From NCBI GenBank assembly GCA_937936785.1, contig CALDDQ010000001.1:1-64000 (forward strand): a stretch of 64,000 nucleotides of DNA. Reading direction: 5' to 3'. Within the stretch, counting starts at the first letter, position 1. Each line of letters opens with the position of its first letter. Source of the DNA: an uncultured Endomicrobiia bacterium. Its GTDB lineage: Bacteria; Elusimicrobiota; Endomicrobiia; DTEH01. The notes beneath the pieces were generated by a model. That model did no database searches. It had not been told where the DNA came from and saw only the letters and a list, made by a program, of their open reading frames with translations. Shown in pieces: positions 1 to 8,679 of this stretch. The position numbers and the translations under genes are program-made.

Positions 1-1
1 T

Positions 2-1738
2 TTAGATAGAAGCTATGATGATCTTATTAATAATGCTGCGGGTGGTGTAATTGATTGGCAGGGACTCTATAATCAATTTAATAGTGGTCAACTGAGTTTA
101 TCTCAGATGTTAAATATGTTGTTTATGACTGCATTAGAATCGCAATTAGTTGCGCAATATGCAAAAGCATTAGAAGATTCTGGTCTAACAAAAGGGTCTG
201 ATGGATATAATTCAAAGATAGCAGCATTTAGAAAAGCGTTTAGAGAGGCATTTGTAGCAGGAAATTATGGCATTGATTCAACTGCAGGAAACATCAGAAC
301 ATTTATTCAAAGTTTTATGGGAGGACAAATTACTGCTTTAGGAGGAGATTTTGTCAATACTACTGGAGAAAAATATACCACTTTTATGACAAATCTAATG
401 GATAAAGTATTCACATCTTCTTATGTAACTGACTTAGCAAAGAGTTATAAAGATAAAAGGAGTGAGTATGAAAAATTATTGCCGATAATTCAAAAATTAG
501 CCCAAGGTAAATCTTTATCTTTAGCAGAGCTTACTTCTCTTACAAGTAACTTATCAAATTTTATGGGAGATGTTGCTGTGTATTTCCAAACACAGATAGA
601 ATTTATTTCAGGACTAAATGATTTAATACCTGACGATTGGAGGATTGCATTTGGGTGGTGGGATTACTTATTAAATGGTTATGATAGGAATGGAGATGGT
701 AATTTTGATGTTGCAGATGATTCAAAACCAATGGATCCAGCAGATGTTGTGAAAATTCTAACTAACATAATAAAAGCATTTCCAGAGTTATTTGGTGGTT
801 CGCAAAGTGCTAATAATTTAATTGCTACTTTAGAAGGACTTAAAAATGATAAATCAGGATTGTTGAACTTTCTTAAAAATAACCAATACTTTAAGAAAAC
901 TTCTGAAACCGGTAATAATACAAGAATTAGTGATGCAATAAGAAACAGACTAAATAGTATCACTGATGCAGTGGAGAAAATTTTTAAGTTTAAAATAGAA
1001 CGTGTCTGGAACTCTGGGAATTTGAACGGAGCTATAAAGCATAATAATGATGATGTAGACACAACTACAGATGTAGGATGGAATGTTGGTTTAAATAATG
1101 CATGGAAATCTGCAATGAAGGATATTTTAAGAAGTCTGAATACACAACTTACAACAAGAATTATGGCAATAGCAGATTGTATAAGAAGTGGAAATCTTTT
1201 AGGCATGAAAGATTTAAATCAAAAAATTACTCCTACAGCAGAAAATACATATAAATATTCTCATGACCCATCAATAGCAGGGACTTTACAGAACATAGTT
1301 AACATTGACGGGAAATATTATGCAGTAGTAAGTGCTGATTATATAGATATAATGGACGGTCTCGGAGCACAGGATGCAGGAGGTGAGTTAATTTATGTAG
1401 AAATTTCTGCAGAGTTAGCAGCACAAATTCAAGATAAAATAGGTGGTAGTGTGATGTTTATGGGCGATGTTGCAGCAGACACAAACGGACATTTGACAAT
1501 TACAATGAATGTTTCGTATGGTGCTGGATATAGAGATTTGGGAAATATGAAACCTGAACAGATGAAAAATGTAATGGATTCTTTAAAGAATGAGGCATGG
1601 TATGGTAAAGTTTTAGATTCAATGAAATCTGTTTGGTCGGACATTAAAGCACAGTATGGTGGATATTCTACTTGGAGACAAGGGTTTGAGTTTTTAAGAA
1701 ATTATGCAACTGGTGGTGGTAGTGTTGCGAATTTCTAA
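2..1738 (+). CDS. C-terminal part of a large protein with an EF-hand-like motif (5' end outside window)
   Basis: The reading frame is open from base 2, upstream of the first ATG at 107, so this is the 3' end (578 residues visible) of a gene that begins before the window. I do not recognise the family. One clear motif is an EF-hand/dockerin-type calcium loop, DRNGDGNFDVAD, encoded at 683-718, with acidic residues at loop positions 1, 5, 9 and 12. The rest is rich in Asn, Gly, Ser and Lys, has no obvious membrane segment, and ends in a Gly-rich tail (TGGGSVANF). Composition and the calcium loop fit an extracellular or surface protein, but that is inference because the signal region is not visible. 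The gene is followed 23 bases later by a strong hairpin terminator, so it ends a transcription unit. Confidence 0.8.
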   Translation, partial: LDRSYDDLINNAAGGVIDWQGLYNQFNSGQLSLSQMLNMLFMTALESQLVAQYAKALEDSGLTKGSDGYNSKIAAFRKAFREAFVAGNYGIDSTAGNIRTFIQSFMGGQITALGGDFVNTTGEKYTTFMTNLMDKVFTSSYVTDLAKSYKDKRSEYEKLLPIIQKLAQGKSLSLAELTSLTSNLSNFMGDVAVYFQTQIEFISGLNDLIPDDWRIAFGWWDYLLNGYDRNGDGNFDVADDSKPMDPADVVKILTNIIKAFPELFGGSQSANNLIATLEGLKNDKSGLLNFLKNNQYFKKTSETGNNTRISDAIRNRLNSITDAVEKIFKFKIERVWNSGNLNGAIKHNNDDVDTTTDVGWNVGLNNAWKSAMKDILRSLNTQLTTRIMAIADCIRSGNLLGMKDLNQKITPTAENTYKYSHDPSIAGTLQNIVNIDGKYYAVVSADYIDIMDGLGAQDAGGELIYVEISAELAAQIQDKIGGSVMFMGDVAADTNGHLTITMNVSYGAGYRDLGNMKPEQMKNVMDSLKNEAWYGKVLDSMKSVWSDIKAQYGGYSTWRQGFEFLRNYATGGGSVANF

Positions 1739-1761
1739 AATTAATTTGAAATGAAGTTTTT

Positions 1762-1810
1762 AAAGAACGACCTTTCAATTTAAAAGGTGAAAGGTCGTTC
1801 TTTTTTTTTT
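1762..1810 (+). terminator. Rho-independent terminator
   Basis: A perfect 16-bp inverted repeat (arms 1762-1777 and 1788-1803, loop of 10 bases) runs straight into an unbroken T tract to 1810. It closes the transcription unit of the large protein. It is the strongest intrinsic terminator I see in the window. Confidence 0.93.
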
Positions 1811-1816
1811 GTAATC

Positions 1817-1845
1817 TTGACAAAGGAAGGTGTTTTTTATATTAT
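1817..1845 (+). promoter_or_regulatory. Near-consensus sigma-70-type promoter
   Basis: TTGACA at 1817-1822, a 17-base spacer, then TATTAT at 1840-1845. The -35 is perfect and the -10 differs from TATAAT at one position. It lies just after the terminator and about 40 bases upstream of the next start codon, so it should drive the gene at 1884. Confidence 0.75.
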
Positions 1846-1883
1846 TTAACAGTATATTCAATTTTACTAAAAAAGGAGTTTTT

Positions 1884-2660
1884 ATGAAAAAAATATTTGA
1901 AGATAAGAAATTGGTGGTTGTATTCTCTATAATAATAATTATTATTTTAGTTTTTGGAGTAGGACCATTGTTTATATCTATGTTTATGAAAAGTGTAGAA
2001 AAGAAAGAACCTGTTGGTAAACTACAGACAGTTCCTCTAATGGCACAAGTCAAAGGTAAAATATCTATCACGGATGAAAAAGTGGTTTTAACAGGTGTTG
2101 AAAATAAAAAATATATTTTAGTAGGTAATAAAGAAGAAGAACTAAGAAAACTTGAAGGGAAAGAAATTTCTGTTTTTGGTAACATTATGAAAGCAGATCC
2201 GTTATCTATTGAAGGTAGATTAGTGAGATTTAATATTGATGTTCAAAAATATGGCGAGAATCTTGAATTAGGCAAAAAAGTTTCCGAGAACGAATTTGCA
2301 AAAATTAAAGAAAAAATTGAGCAAAAAAATAAGTTTAGAGATGAAATTTTAGCAAAGTTAAACAAAAAAGCTGCTTCTTTTGAAGTTTTGAAAGGAAAAA
2401 TAGTCATTGAAACAAAAGAAGTAGTTAAAGGTGGACCAAAGATTGATTATTTAATTTTATCTAATGATATAGGTGACAGGTACGTTTTAGTTGGTCCACT
2501 AAGTGATAAAATTAGAAAATCTTATAAAGAATATTCTGGAAAAACTTTAGTTTTGTTAGGTGAAATATCTCTGCCAACAAGGGCTTATCCTATAATAGAA
2601 ACCAATCTCATAACTTTTATAGTTAGAGAAATTTATGACGAAGATTTGAAATCGTTGTAA
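1884..2660 (+). CDS. Membrane-anchored protein with a duplicated domain, unknown function
   Basis: 258 residues. I chose the ATG at 1884 over an upstream start at 1830 because AAAAGGAGT sits just before it. An N-terminal basic stretch is followed by one strong transmembrane helix (about residues 10-35), so the rest is probably held outside the inner membrane. The soluble part seems to contain two copies of one domain of about 90 residues. Each copy begins with a KGKI strand, has a YILVG or YVLVG core, then a LEGKEISVFG or YSGKTLVLLG strand, and ends in a short IEGRLVRF or IETNLITF strand. The alternating strands look OB-fold-like, but this is inference. No known family is recognised. It has its own promoter and precedes the efflux operon by 124 bases. 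Confidence 0.8.
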   Translation: MKKIFEDKKLVVVFSIIIIIILVFGVGPLFISMFMKSVEKKEPVGKLQTVPLMAQVKGKISITDEKVVLTGVENKKYILVGNKEEELRKLEGKEISVFGNIMKADPLSIEGRLVRFNIDVQKYGENLELGKKVSENEFAKIKEKIEQKNKFRDEILAKLNKKAASFEVLKGKIVIETKEVVKGGPKIDYLILSNDIGDRYVLVGPLSDKIRKSYKEYSGKTLVLLGEISLPTRAYPIIETNLITFIVREIYDEDLKSL

Positions 2661-2721
2661 GAATGTTGTTTCTGTAACTTAACTAATCTTTTTTGTGTTG
2701 TGAAATATATTTTTTTAATTA

Positions 2722-2748
2722 TTGAAAATTAAGTAATAAATATATACT
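2722..2748 (+). promoter_or_regulatory. Possible promoter of the efflux operon
   Basis: TTGAAA at 2722-2727 and TATACT at 2743-2748, separated by only 15 bases. Both boxes are reasonable but the spacer is short. It lies 37 bases before the TolC-like gene. In such AT-rich DNA chance matches are common. Confidence 0.3.
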
Positions 2749-2784
2749 TCTATTCTTACATTAAATATGTTGTTGTAATAACTA

Positions 2785-4167
2785 ATGAAAAAGAAAATAG
2801 TAGTATTAATTATTTTTTTGTTGTTTTCACAATTATATTCAAGGGATGAATTTTTATATACTTCACTTAACATTGCTTCTGCAAGAAACAAAAAGTTATC
2901 AGCAAAAAAAGAAGAAATAGAACTTGCAAAAAGACAGTTATGGGCTGCAACAAGAACTTTTTTCCCTGCGTTATTAGCTCAAAGAAGATATTCTAAAGGT
3001 AAAACACTTTCATATGATGAATATCAAGGAGAAGATTTAGCTTTAAGAATATATCAACCGCTTTATGATGGTGGTAGAATTAGAGCTTCTCATAAATATT
3101 ATTCACTTGTTTTAGAAGATAGTAAGCTTAATTATACTAAATTAAGAGAAGAACTAATTTTTAATGTTAAAGTTGCATATTATGAATATTTATCTTCATT
3201 AATGGAAGTAAAAGAATTTGAATCTCTAATACCAGTGTTTGAACAATATTTTAAAAAACTTGAAAATGAATACAAAGTGAAAGCTATTTCCGAGATGGAC
3301 CTTGAAGAAGGAAGAATTTTTAAACAAAAAATTGAGAATATGTACGCGAAAGCTAAACTTAACAAAAGTTTGTTTGAAAACAAATTAATTCTTTTAATTG
3401 GTGTGAAAAGTTTAGATGAAATAATTTTTCCAATACCAGTAGAAAGTTTTAGTGAAGTTCCAAGAGAAATAGATTTTGATCTTGACAATTTAAAAAGTTT
3501 ATTGTTTGCAAATAATATAGATCTAAAAAAAGCAAAATTAGCTTTGCTTATGGCACAAGAAAAAGAAATAATGGTTTCTGGAAAAACTCATCCTAAACTT
3601 TATCTTGAAGGTTCTTATGGACAAAGTGGTGAAGCGTATGTTAAAGACCCGTTACAACTTACTACAGTTTGGAGTGGGATGTTAAGATTGGGTTGGATGT
3701 TTGGTGGAACTTCAATAGAGTCTTCTTACCAGAAAGATCAAACCGATCCAGGAAAAATTGTTGATATTTCAAATAGAATAGAAAGTACTGTTTTTGATAC
3801 AAAATTAAGTTTGTTTGATGATATGAAATATTTTATGGAAAAGAAAGAATCTGAGGTTTTATTGTTATCAACTCAAGGTGAGTATGAAGAAATTAGAAGT
3901 GCTTTGTTGCTTGAATTAGAAAAATATTATAATGAATATAGGCACTCATTACTAGATGCTAATACTGCAAGTAAAGAACTAAAGTTTAGAAAATGGAGAT
4001 TAGATGTGTTAAAAAAAAGAAATTCTTTATTTGAAGTACCTACTGTAGAAGTTATGAATGGAATATTTCAAGTGTCGGAAGCTTTGTTGTCATATTCTAA
4101 AGCTGTTTTACAAAATTATTCAGCAGTAAGTGCTATTGAAAGGTTTGTTTTAATACCACTTAGATGA
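2785..4167 (+). CDS. TolC-family outer membrane efflux protein
   Basis: 460 residues, the usual length of a TolC/OEP protein. It begins with a Sec signal peptide (Met, three Lys, hydrophobic core, cleavage near SQLYS). The mature part is almost entirely long alpha-helical segments rich in Lys, Glu and Leu, in two similar halves, with family-like features such as YQPLYDGGRIRAS and the helix FNVKVAYYEYL. TolC proteins form the trimeric outer-membrane channel that docks to an adaptor and an RND pump. The next three genes encode exactly those partners in the same direction, which supports the call. The substrate cannot be deduced. No lipobox Cys is seen, so it is probably not an OprM-type lipoprotein. 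Confidence 0.85.
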   Translation: MKKKIVVLIIFLLFSQLYSRDEFLYTSLNIASARNKKLSAKKEEIELAKRQLWAATRTFFPALLAQRRYSKGKTLSYDEYQGEDLALRIYQPLYDGGRIRASHKYYSLVLEDSKLNYTKLREELIFNVKVAYYEYLSSLMEVKEFESLIPVFEQYFKKLENEYKVKAISEMDLEEGRIFKQKIENMYAKAKLNKSLFENKLILLIGVKSLDEIIFPIPVESFSEVPREIDFDLDNLKSLLFANNIDLKKAKLALLMAQEKEIMVSGKTHPKLYLEGSYGQSGEAYVKDPLQLTTVWSGMLRLGWMFGGTSIESSYQKDQTDPGKIVDISNRIESTVFDTKLSLFDDMKYFMEKKESEVLLLSTQGEYEEIRSALLLELEKYYNEYRHSLLDANTASKELKFRKWRLDVLKKRNSLFEVPTVEVMNGIFQVSEALLSYSKAVLQNYSAVSAIERFVLIPLR

Positions 4168-4176
4168 GTATAGTTC

Positions 4177-4204
4177 AAAGTTAAAGGTGAAAAGTCAAAG
4201 GTTA
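4177..4204 (+). repeat. Imperfect 14-base tandem repeat
   Basis: Two adjacent 14-base units, AAAGTTAAAGGTGA (4177-4190) and AAAGTCAAAGGTTA (4191-4204), match at 12 of 14 positions. They lie in the 194-base gap between the TolC-like and adaptor genes. No function is evident. Confidence 0.5.
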
Positions 4205-4361
4205 AAATTATAAATTACTGATTAAAAAGATTAGAAAAGATTGAGAAACACTTTGAAATATAATAGAAATACGATGGAAATAAATGAAAATTTAGTTGAA
4301 AGTCATTTTTTCTGCCTTCGTAGACAGCGCCAAGGGCGAAAATTTTGAATTGGGGGATAAA

Positions 4362-5576
4362 ATGGAAATTTTTAATAAAATCAAAAGTTTAATTAGTAAA
4401 TTTAAACCACAAACAACAGATTCGTATGAATTCAAAAAAACGAAAAAAATTGTTATAATAATATTAAGTATAATTTTTTTAATAATAATATTTTTTGTAG
4501 TTAAAAAAATTTTTTTAAAACCAAAAGTAGTTGTTAAAGACACTCCTGCTATAAAAGTAAAAGTAGAGAAACTTGTTAGAGGAGATTATTCGCAAAAATA
4601 TACAGTAATGGGTTCTATAAAAGGTGCAATAGAAAACGATTTAAGGTTTGAAATTGAAGGAGTGTTAGCAAAATATAACTACAAAGAAGGTAAAAAACTT
4701 TTCAAGGGAGATGTTATAGCATATCTTGATCCTAAAGATGCAATGACAAAATTATCCTATGCAAAAAGTAAGTTTGAAAGCGAACGGTCAGCATATTATT
4801 CAGCTCAACAACGGTTAAAAGTCTATGAAGACTTGTTTAAACTTAAATCAATCTCGGAGTCAAAATTAATTGAATCGAGATATGAAGTAGAATCTATACG
4901 ACAACGTATGGAAACAGCTCAAGCAGAACTTCAACTTGCACAATCAAATCTTACCAAGACAAATTTAGTTGCTCCTTCAGAAGGTGTTTTGGCACAGATT
5001 ATTGTTCAGCCGGGCGAATTTATTACTCCAAATGACGTTGTTGCAAGGTTTGTTAGTTCGGGAGATGCTAATTTTGAGGTTGATGTCCCTGAAAAAGATG
5101 TTAATCAACTAAAATATGGCCTAAATTCTAAAGTATATTGTGATTCATATCCAGACAAAATTTTTGAAGGGCAGGTTTCAGAGATAGCACCTACTGTGAA
5201 AGAAAAAACAAGAACTGTTACAGTAAAAATAAGATTACCAAATGAAGAAGGATTGTTAAGGTCAGGGATGTTTGCAAGAGGCGAAATTTTAGTTATAGAA
5301 TCATCAAATACTATTGCCGTAAATTCTGATAGTGTTATAAGTTTAGGTGGAGATGTTAGGTTGTTGCCTATTTTAAAACCTTTATCTGACAAACAAGGAC
5401 AAGGTATGATAGAATTTAGACAGGTAAAAGTTGGTGGTAACATAGGGAAATCAGTTGTAGTTTTAGATGGAGTAGTGGAAGGCGAGTTTTATGTTACAGA
5501 AACATCAGGAGAATTAAGCGATGGTTTAGTGGTTGAGTATACAGAAACTTTTAGTGGTCAAATTATGTCCAGATAA
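4362..5576 (+). CDS. RND efflux periplasmic adaptor (membrane fusion protein)
   Basis: 404 residues. The ATG at 4362 is preferred over one at 4296 because TGGGGGAT precedes it and the upstream extension reads through an odd GC-rich patch. An N-terminal transmembrane anchor lies near residues 28-48. Then come a biotinyl-lipoyl-like half motif (FEIEGVLAKYNYKEGKKLFKG), an alpha-helical hairpin (roughly residues 130-195), the second lipoyl half (LVAPSEGVLAQIIVQPGEF), and beta-barrel and membrane-proximal domains. This is the standard order for AcrA/MdtA-type adaptors, which bridge the inner-membrane pump and the TolC channel. Its place between a TolC gene and two RND genes agrees. Confidence 0.9.
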   Translation: MEIFNKIKSLISKFKPQTTDSYEFKKTKKIVIIILSIIFLIIIFFVVKKIFLKPKVVVKDTPAIKVKVEKLVRGDYSQKYTVMGSIKGAIENDLRFEIEGVLAKYNYKEGKKLFKGDVIAYLDPKDAMTKLSYAKSKFESERSAYYSAQQRLKVYEDLFKLKSISESKLIESRYEVESIRQRMETAQAELQLAQSNLTKTNLVAPSEGVLAQIIVQPGEFITPNDVVARFVSSGDANFEVDVPEKDVNQLKYGLNSKVYCDSYPDKIFEGQVSEIAPTVKEKTRTVTVKIRLPNEEGLLRSGMFARGEILVIESSNTIAVNSDSVISLGGDVRLLPILKPLSDKQGQGMIEFRQVKVGGNIGKSVVVLDGVVEGEFYVTETSGELSDGLVVEYTETFSGQIMSR

Positions 5577-5600
5577 CTTAATTATTATTTAACAAACATA

Positions 5601-8600
5601 ATGTCTATTGTTAATTTAGGTATTAGAAAGCCAGTAACAACATTGATGCTTGCTTTTGCAATAATAGTCTTTTCTAGCATAGGAATAAAATTCATACCTG
5701 TAGAACTTTATCCTAATTACGAATTTGGTGAAATAAGTGTTATTTCACATTTAAGAGGTGGAGTTCCTGCAAGTGAAGTTGAAAAATATGTCACAAGGCC
5801 AATGGAAGAAGTTTTTAGTGAAGTTAATGGGGTAAAAGAAATTATCTCAGCGTCAAGAGAAGCTGAATCTACTATAGTAATAAAATTTTATCCTGGAACA
5901 AATCTTAATTTTGCAATACTTGATATTAGAGAAAAATTAGCTACTATACGTCACAAATTACCTCGTGAAATGGAAAGGCCAGTTATTGCAAAGTTTCAAC
6001 AACAAGATGTCCCGATAGTAATAATTGCTTTGTCATCAGATTTTTATACACCGGAACAATTAAGAGTTATTGCTGAAGACAAAATAAAAGAAAAATTTTT
6101 ACGTATTTCAGGTGTTGCAAATATAGAAATTGGCGGTGGTAGAGAAAGAAAAATTTTAATTGAAATAGATAATTCTAAGTTGATAGCATATAATTTGCCA
6201 ATATTAAGTGTTATTGAAAAAATAAATTTAAGTAACATTTCAATTTCTGCTGGAGAAATAAAACAAAGTAATGAACGGTTCCTTATTCGTGCTACAGGTG
6301 AATATACTAACGTTGAAGAGATAAAAGAAACTGCAGTCGGTATAACAGAAAAAGGTTCAATAATAACTTTAGGTGAAATTGCTGATGTTAGGGATAGTTT
6401 TTATGAACCATCATCATTTGCAAGGTTAAATTTAAGATCGGTAGTCAGTATATATGTCCAAAAAGAAACATCAGCAAATACATTGTTTGTTGCGGATAAT
6501 ATAGTAAAAGAAATTGAAGAATTAAGAAAAATTTTTAAAAAAGAAATTTTGTTTACAATAGTAAAAAATGATGCTGATTTTATAAAAGCATCAATAAAAT
6601 CGTTACAGAGTTCAATAATTTATAGTGGTATTTTAGTCGGAATAATATTAATACTTTTTTTAAGAAGTTTTAGAAGTATATTAGTTATAATGTTTACAAT
6701 ACCGGTTAGTTTGGGGTTGGCTGTTATACTGATTTACTTTACTAAGATGACATTTAATATTATGACATTAAGTGGTTTAGGTTTAGGTGTTGGTATGTTA
6801 GTAGACAATGCTATTATAATTTTACAAAATGTAGCACATAAATCAAAACTTAACATAAATAATATTAATACTAAAAAAGAAATAATTTCCAGTGCCACAA
6901 GTGAACTCTTAATGCCAATAATTGCATCAACTCTTACTACAATAATAGTTTTTTTACCATTAGTATTCTTAGAAGCTGAGGTTAAACGGTTATATGTACC
7001 ATTTGGTTTAGCAATAACTTTTGCTTTGTTAGCATCTTTAGTAGGAAGTTTAATCTTTTCACCTGCGTTAATTAATAAACTAATGAAAAATTTAGAATTT
7101 GAAGAACCTCATTGGATAAAAAAGTTAAATTTATATTTTGTTAAAAGTGTAAAATGGGTTTTTCGTAATCCAAAAAAAACAATTTTTATTACTTTAATAT
7201 GTATGTCTTTTGCAATATACGTTTTTATGACAAGAGAATCGGAATTTATGGAAACAACTGAACTTAATACTTTTAGGATTGGGATACAATTTCCACCTGC
7301 AACACGAATTGAACGGTCAAACAATATTGTAAAAGAAGTTGAGAAAGAGTTGTTAAAATATTCTCAAGTAGAACGTGTAACTTCAAAAGTAGAAAAATTA
7401 CATACTTTTATAGAGGTGAAAGTTAAATCAGATTTAGGTTATGTCATGGAAGATTTTAGAAAAAAGTTTGAAAAATTTATGCCAGCGTTTTTATATTATC
7501 AACCATCACAAAGTTTTGCTTCAAAAGAAGTTTTTGTAGATTTTTATGGGTATGATTATGCAACATTAAAACAGATAGCATTTCTTGCTTCAGGAAAATT
7601 TTCACAACTAAAAAATTTAACTGATGTTAAAATACGTATGCGAGAAGATGAACCTGAAGTTATTGTTAATGTTAATAGAAACAGGTTAGGTTTGTTTAAT
7701 TTGACTACGTTATATTTTGCAAACACATTACATGGAAAAATCAGAGGATTAGTTGCAACCTATTATCGTACAGAAGGTAAAGAAGTAGAAACTATTGCAA
7801 GATTGTTTCCTGATACAATAAAAAAAGTTGAAGATTTGCCTTTGTTAAGGTTTGTTACTCCAAATAGGGAAGTATTTGCTATAAATCAAGTTAGTGATAT
7901 TATGAAGGTTAATTCACAACAAGAGATTTGGCATAAAAATAAAAAAAGATTTATACAGATAAGTGGTAATAGAGGAAAAATTGGTTTATCTAAAATAGTA
8001 GAAAATATGGATAAAGAATTGAAAGTATTAAAATTTCCAAAAGATTACTTTTATAAATTTTCTGGAGAATATGAAGATATGGTTAAAAATAGTAAACAAT
8101 TTAAGTTAGCATTAGCATTAACACTTATTTTGATTTATATGACATTAGCTTCTTTATTTGAGTCATATTCACAACCTTTTATTATTATATTGTCAATACC
8201 TTTAGGATTAATAGGGGTTGCATTTTTATTGTGGTTATTTAAACGTAATTTAAGTTTAGGTGTTTGGATAGGTCTAATGATGTTAGGTGGCATAGTAGTT
8301 AATTCTGCAATAGTTATGGTAGAACAAATGAATATAATTCGCAGGAGTAAAAACTATAAATTAAAACGTGTAATTATTCAAGGAACAAGAGTTTATTTTA
8401 CAGAAGTTATTATGACTTCTATAACAACAATTCTTGGTGTGTTACCATTGATATTAAATTTTGATGAATCTTCTGTTATGTGGCGAACTTTAGGGTTAAC
8501 GATTTTTGGTGGAATGTTATTTTCTACTTTTTTTGTTTTGTATATAATACCTTTAGTTTATTATAGTTTTGCAAATTATAGAGAAATATTTTATGATATA

Positions 8601-8675
8601 AAAATTATTTTTAGAAATATTTACATAAAAATGTTTATGCGTAGACGGTTAAAACTTGTTTTAGTTGGGAAATAA
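5601..8675 (+). CDS. RND (AcrB/HAE1-type) efflux pump subunit, first of two
   Basis: 1024 residues, normal for an AcrB-like proton-driven pump. The layout is typical: one N-terminal helix, a large periplasmic loop with porter motifs (PVELYPNYEFGEISV, SREAESTIVIKFYPG), a block of membrane helices, a second periplasmic loop, and a second helix block. In TM4 the usual proton-relay Asp pair reads VDN (GMLVDNAIIIL), so the second acidic residue is Asn; this variant is familiar in many HAE1 proteins. Late motifs include GGIVVNSAIVMVEQ. The start is ATG 5601, 24 bases after the adaptor. The next gene encodes a different RND protein, suggesting a two-subunit pump of the MdtBC kind. Confidence 0.93.
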   Translation: MSIVNLGIRKPVTTLMLAFAIIVFSSIGIKFIPVELYPNYEFGEISVISHLRGGVPASEVEKYVTRPMEEVFSEVNGVKEIISASREAESTIVIKFYPGTNLNFAILDIREKLATIRHKLPREMERPVIAKFQQQDVPIVIIALSSDFYTPEQLRVIAEDKIKEKFLRISGVANIEIGGGRERKILIEIDNSKLIAYNLPILSVIEKINLSNISISAGEIKQSNERFLIRATGEYTNVEEIKETAVGITEKGSIITLGEIADVRDSFYEPSSFARLNLRSVVSIYVQKETSANTLFVADNIVKEIEELRKIFKKEILFTIVKNDADFIKASIKSLQSSIIYSGILVGIILILFLRSFRSILVIMFTIPVSLGLAVILIYFTKMTFNIMTLSGLGLGVGMLVDNAIIILQNVAHKSKLNINNINTKKEIISSATSELLMPIIASTLTTIIVFLPLVFLEAEVKRLYVPFGLAITFALLASLVGSLIFSPALINKLMKNLEFEEPHWIKKLNLYFVKSVKWVFRNPKKTIFITLICMSFAIYVFMTRESEFMETTELNTFRIGIQFPPATRIERSNNIVKEVEKELLKYSQVERVTSKVEKLHTFIEVKVKSDLGYVMEDFRKKFEKFMPAFLYYQPSQSFASKEVFVDFYGYDYATLKQIAFLASGKFSQLKNLTDVKIRMREDEPEVIVNVNRNRLGLFNLTTLYFANTLHGKIRGLVATYYRTEGKEVETIARLFPDTIKKVEDLPLLRFVTPNREVFAINQVSDIMKVNSQQEIWHKNKKRFIQISGNRGKIGLSKIVENMDKELKVLKFPKDYFYKFSGEYEDMVKNSKQFKLALALTLILIYMTLASLFESYSQPFIIILSIPLGLIGVAFLLWLFKRNLSLGVWIGLMMLGGIVVNSAIVMVEQMNIIRRSKNYKLKRVIIQGTRVYFTEVIMTSITTILGVLPLILNFDESSVMWRTLGLTIFGGMLFSTFFVLYIIPLVYYSFANYREIFYDIKIIFRNIYIKMFMRRRLKLVLVGK

Positions 8676-8679
8676 TTAT

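Noticed and set aside
679-1206. Long minus-strand open frame opposite the first gene
   Set aside because: It lies wholly within a well-supported + strand gene, has no ribosome site or recognisable domain, and its Ser/Phe/Leu-rich composition is what the complement of this coding bias gives. The same applies to all other minus-strand open frames.
4296-4361. Upstream ATG 4296 as the adaptor start
   Set aside because: It would make a GC-rich patch coding, adds 22 residues before the usual N-terminal anchor and lacks a ribosome site, while 4362 has one.
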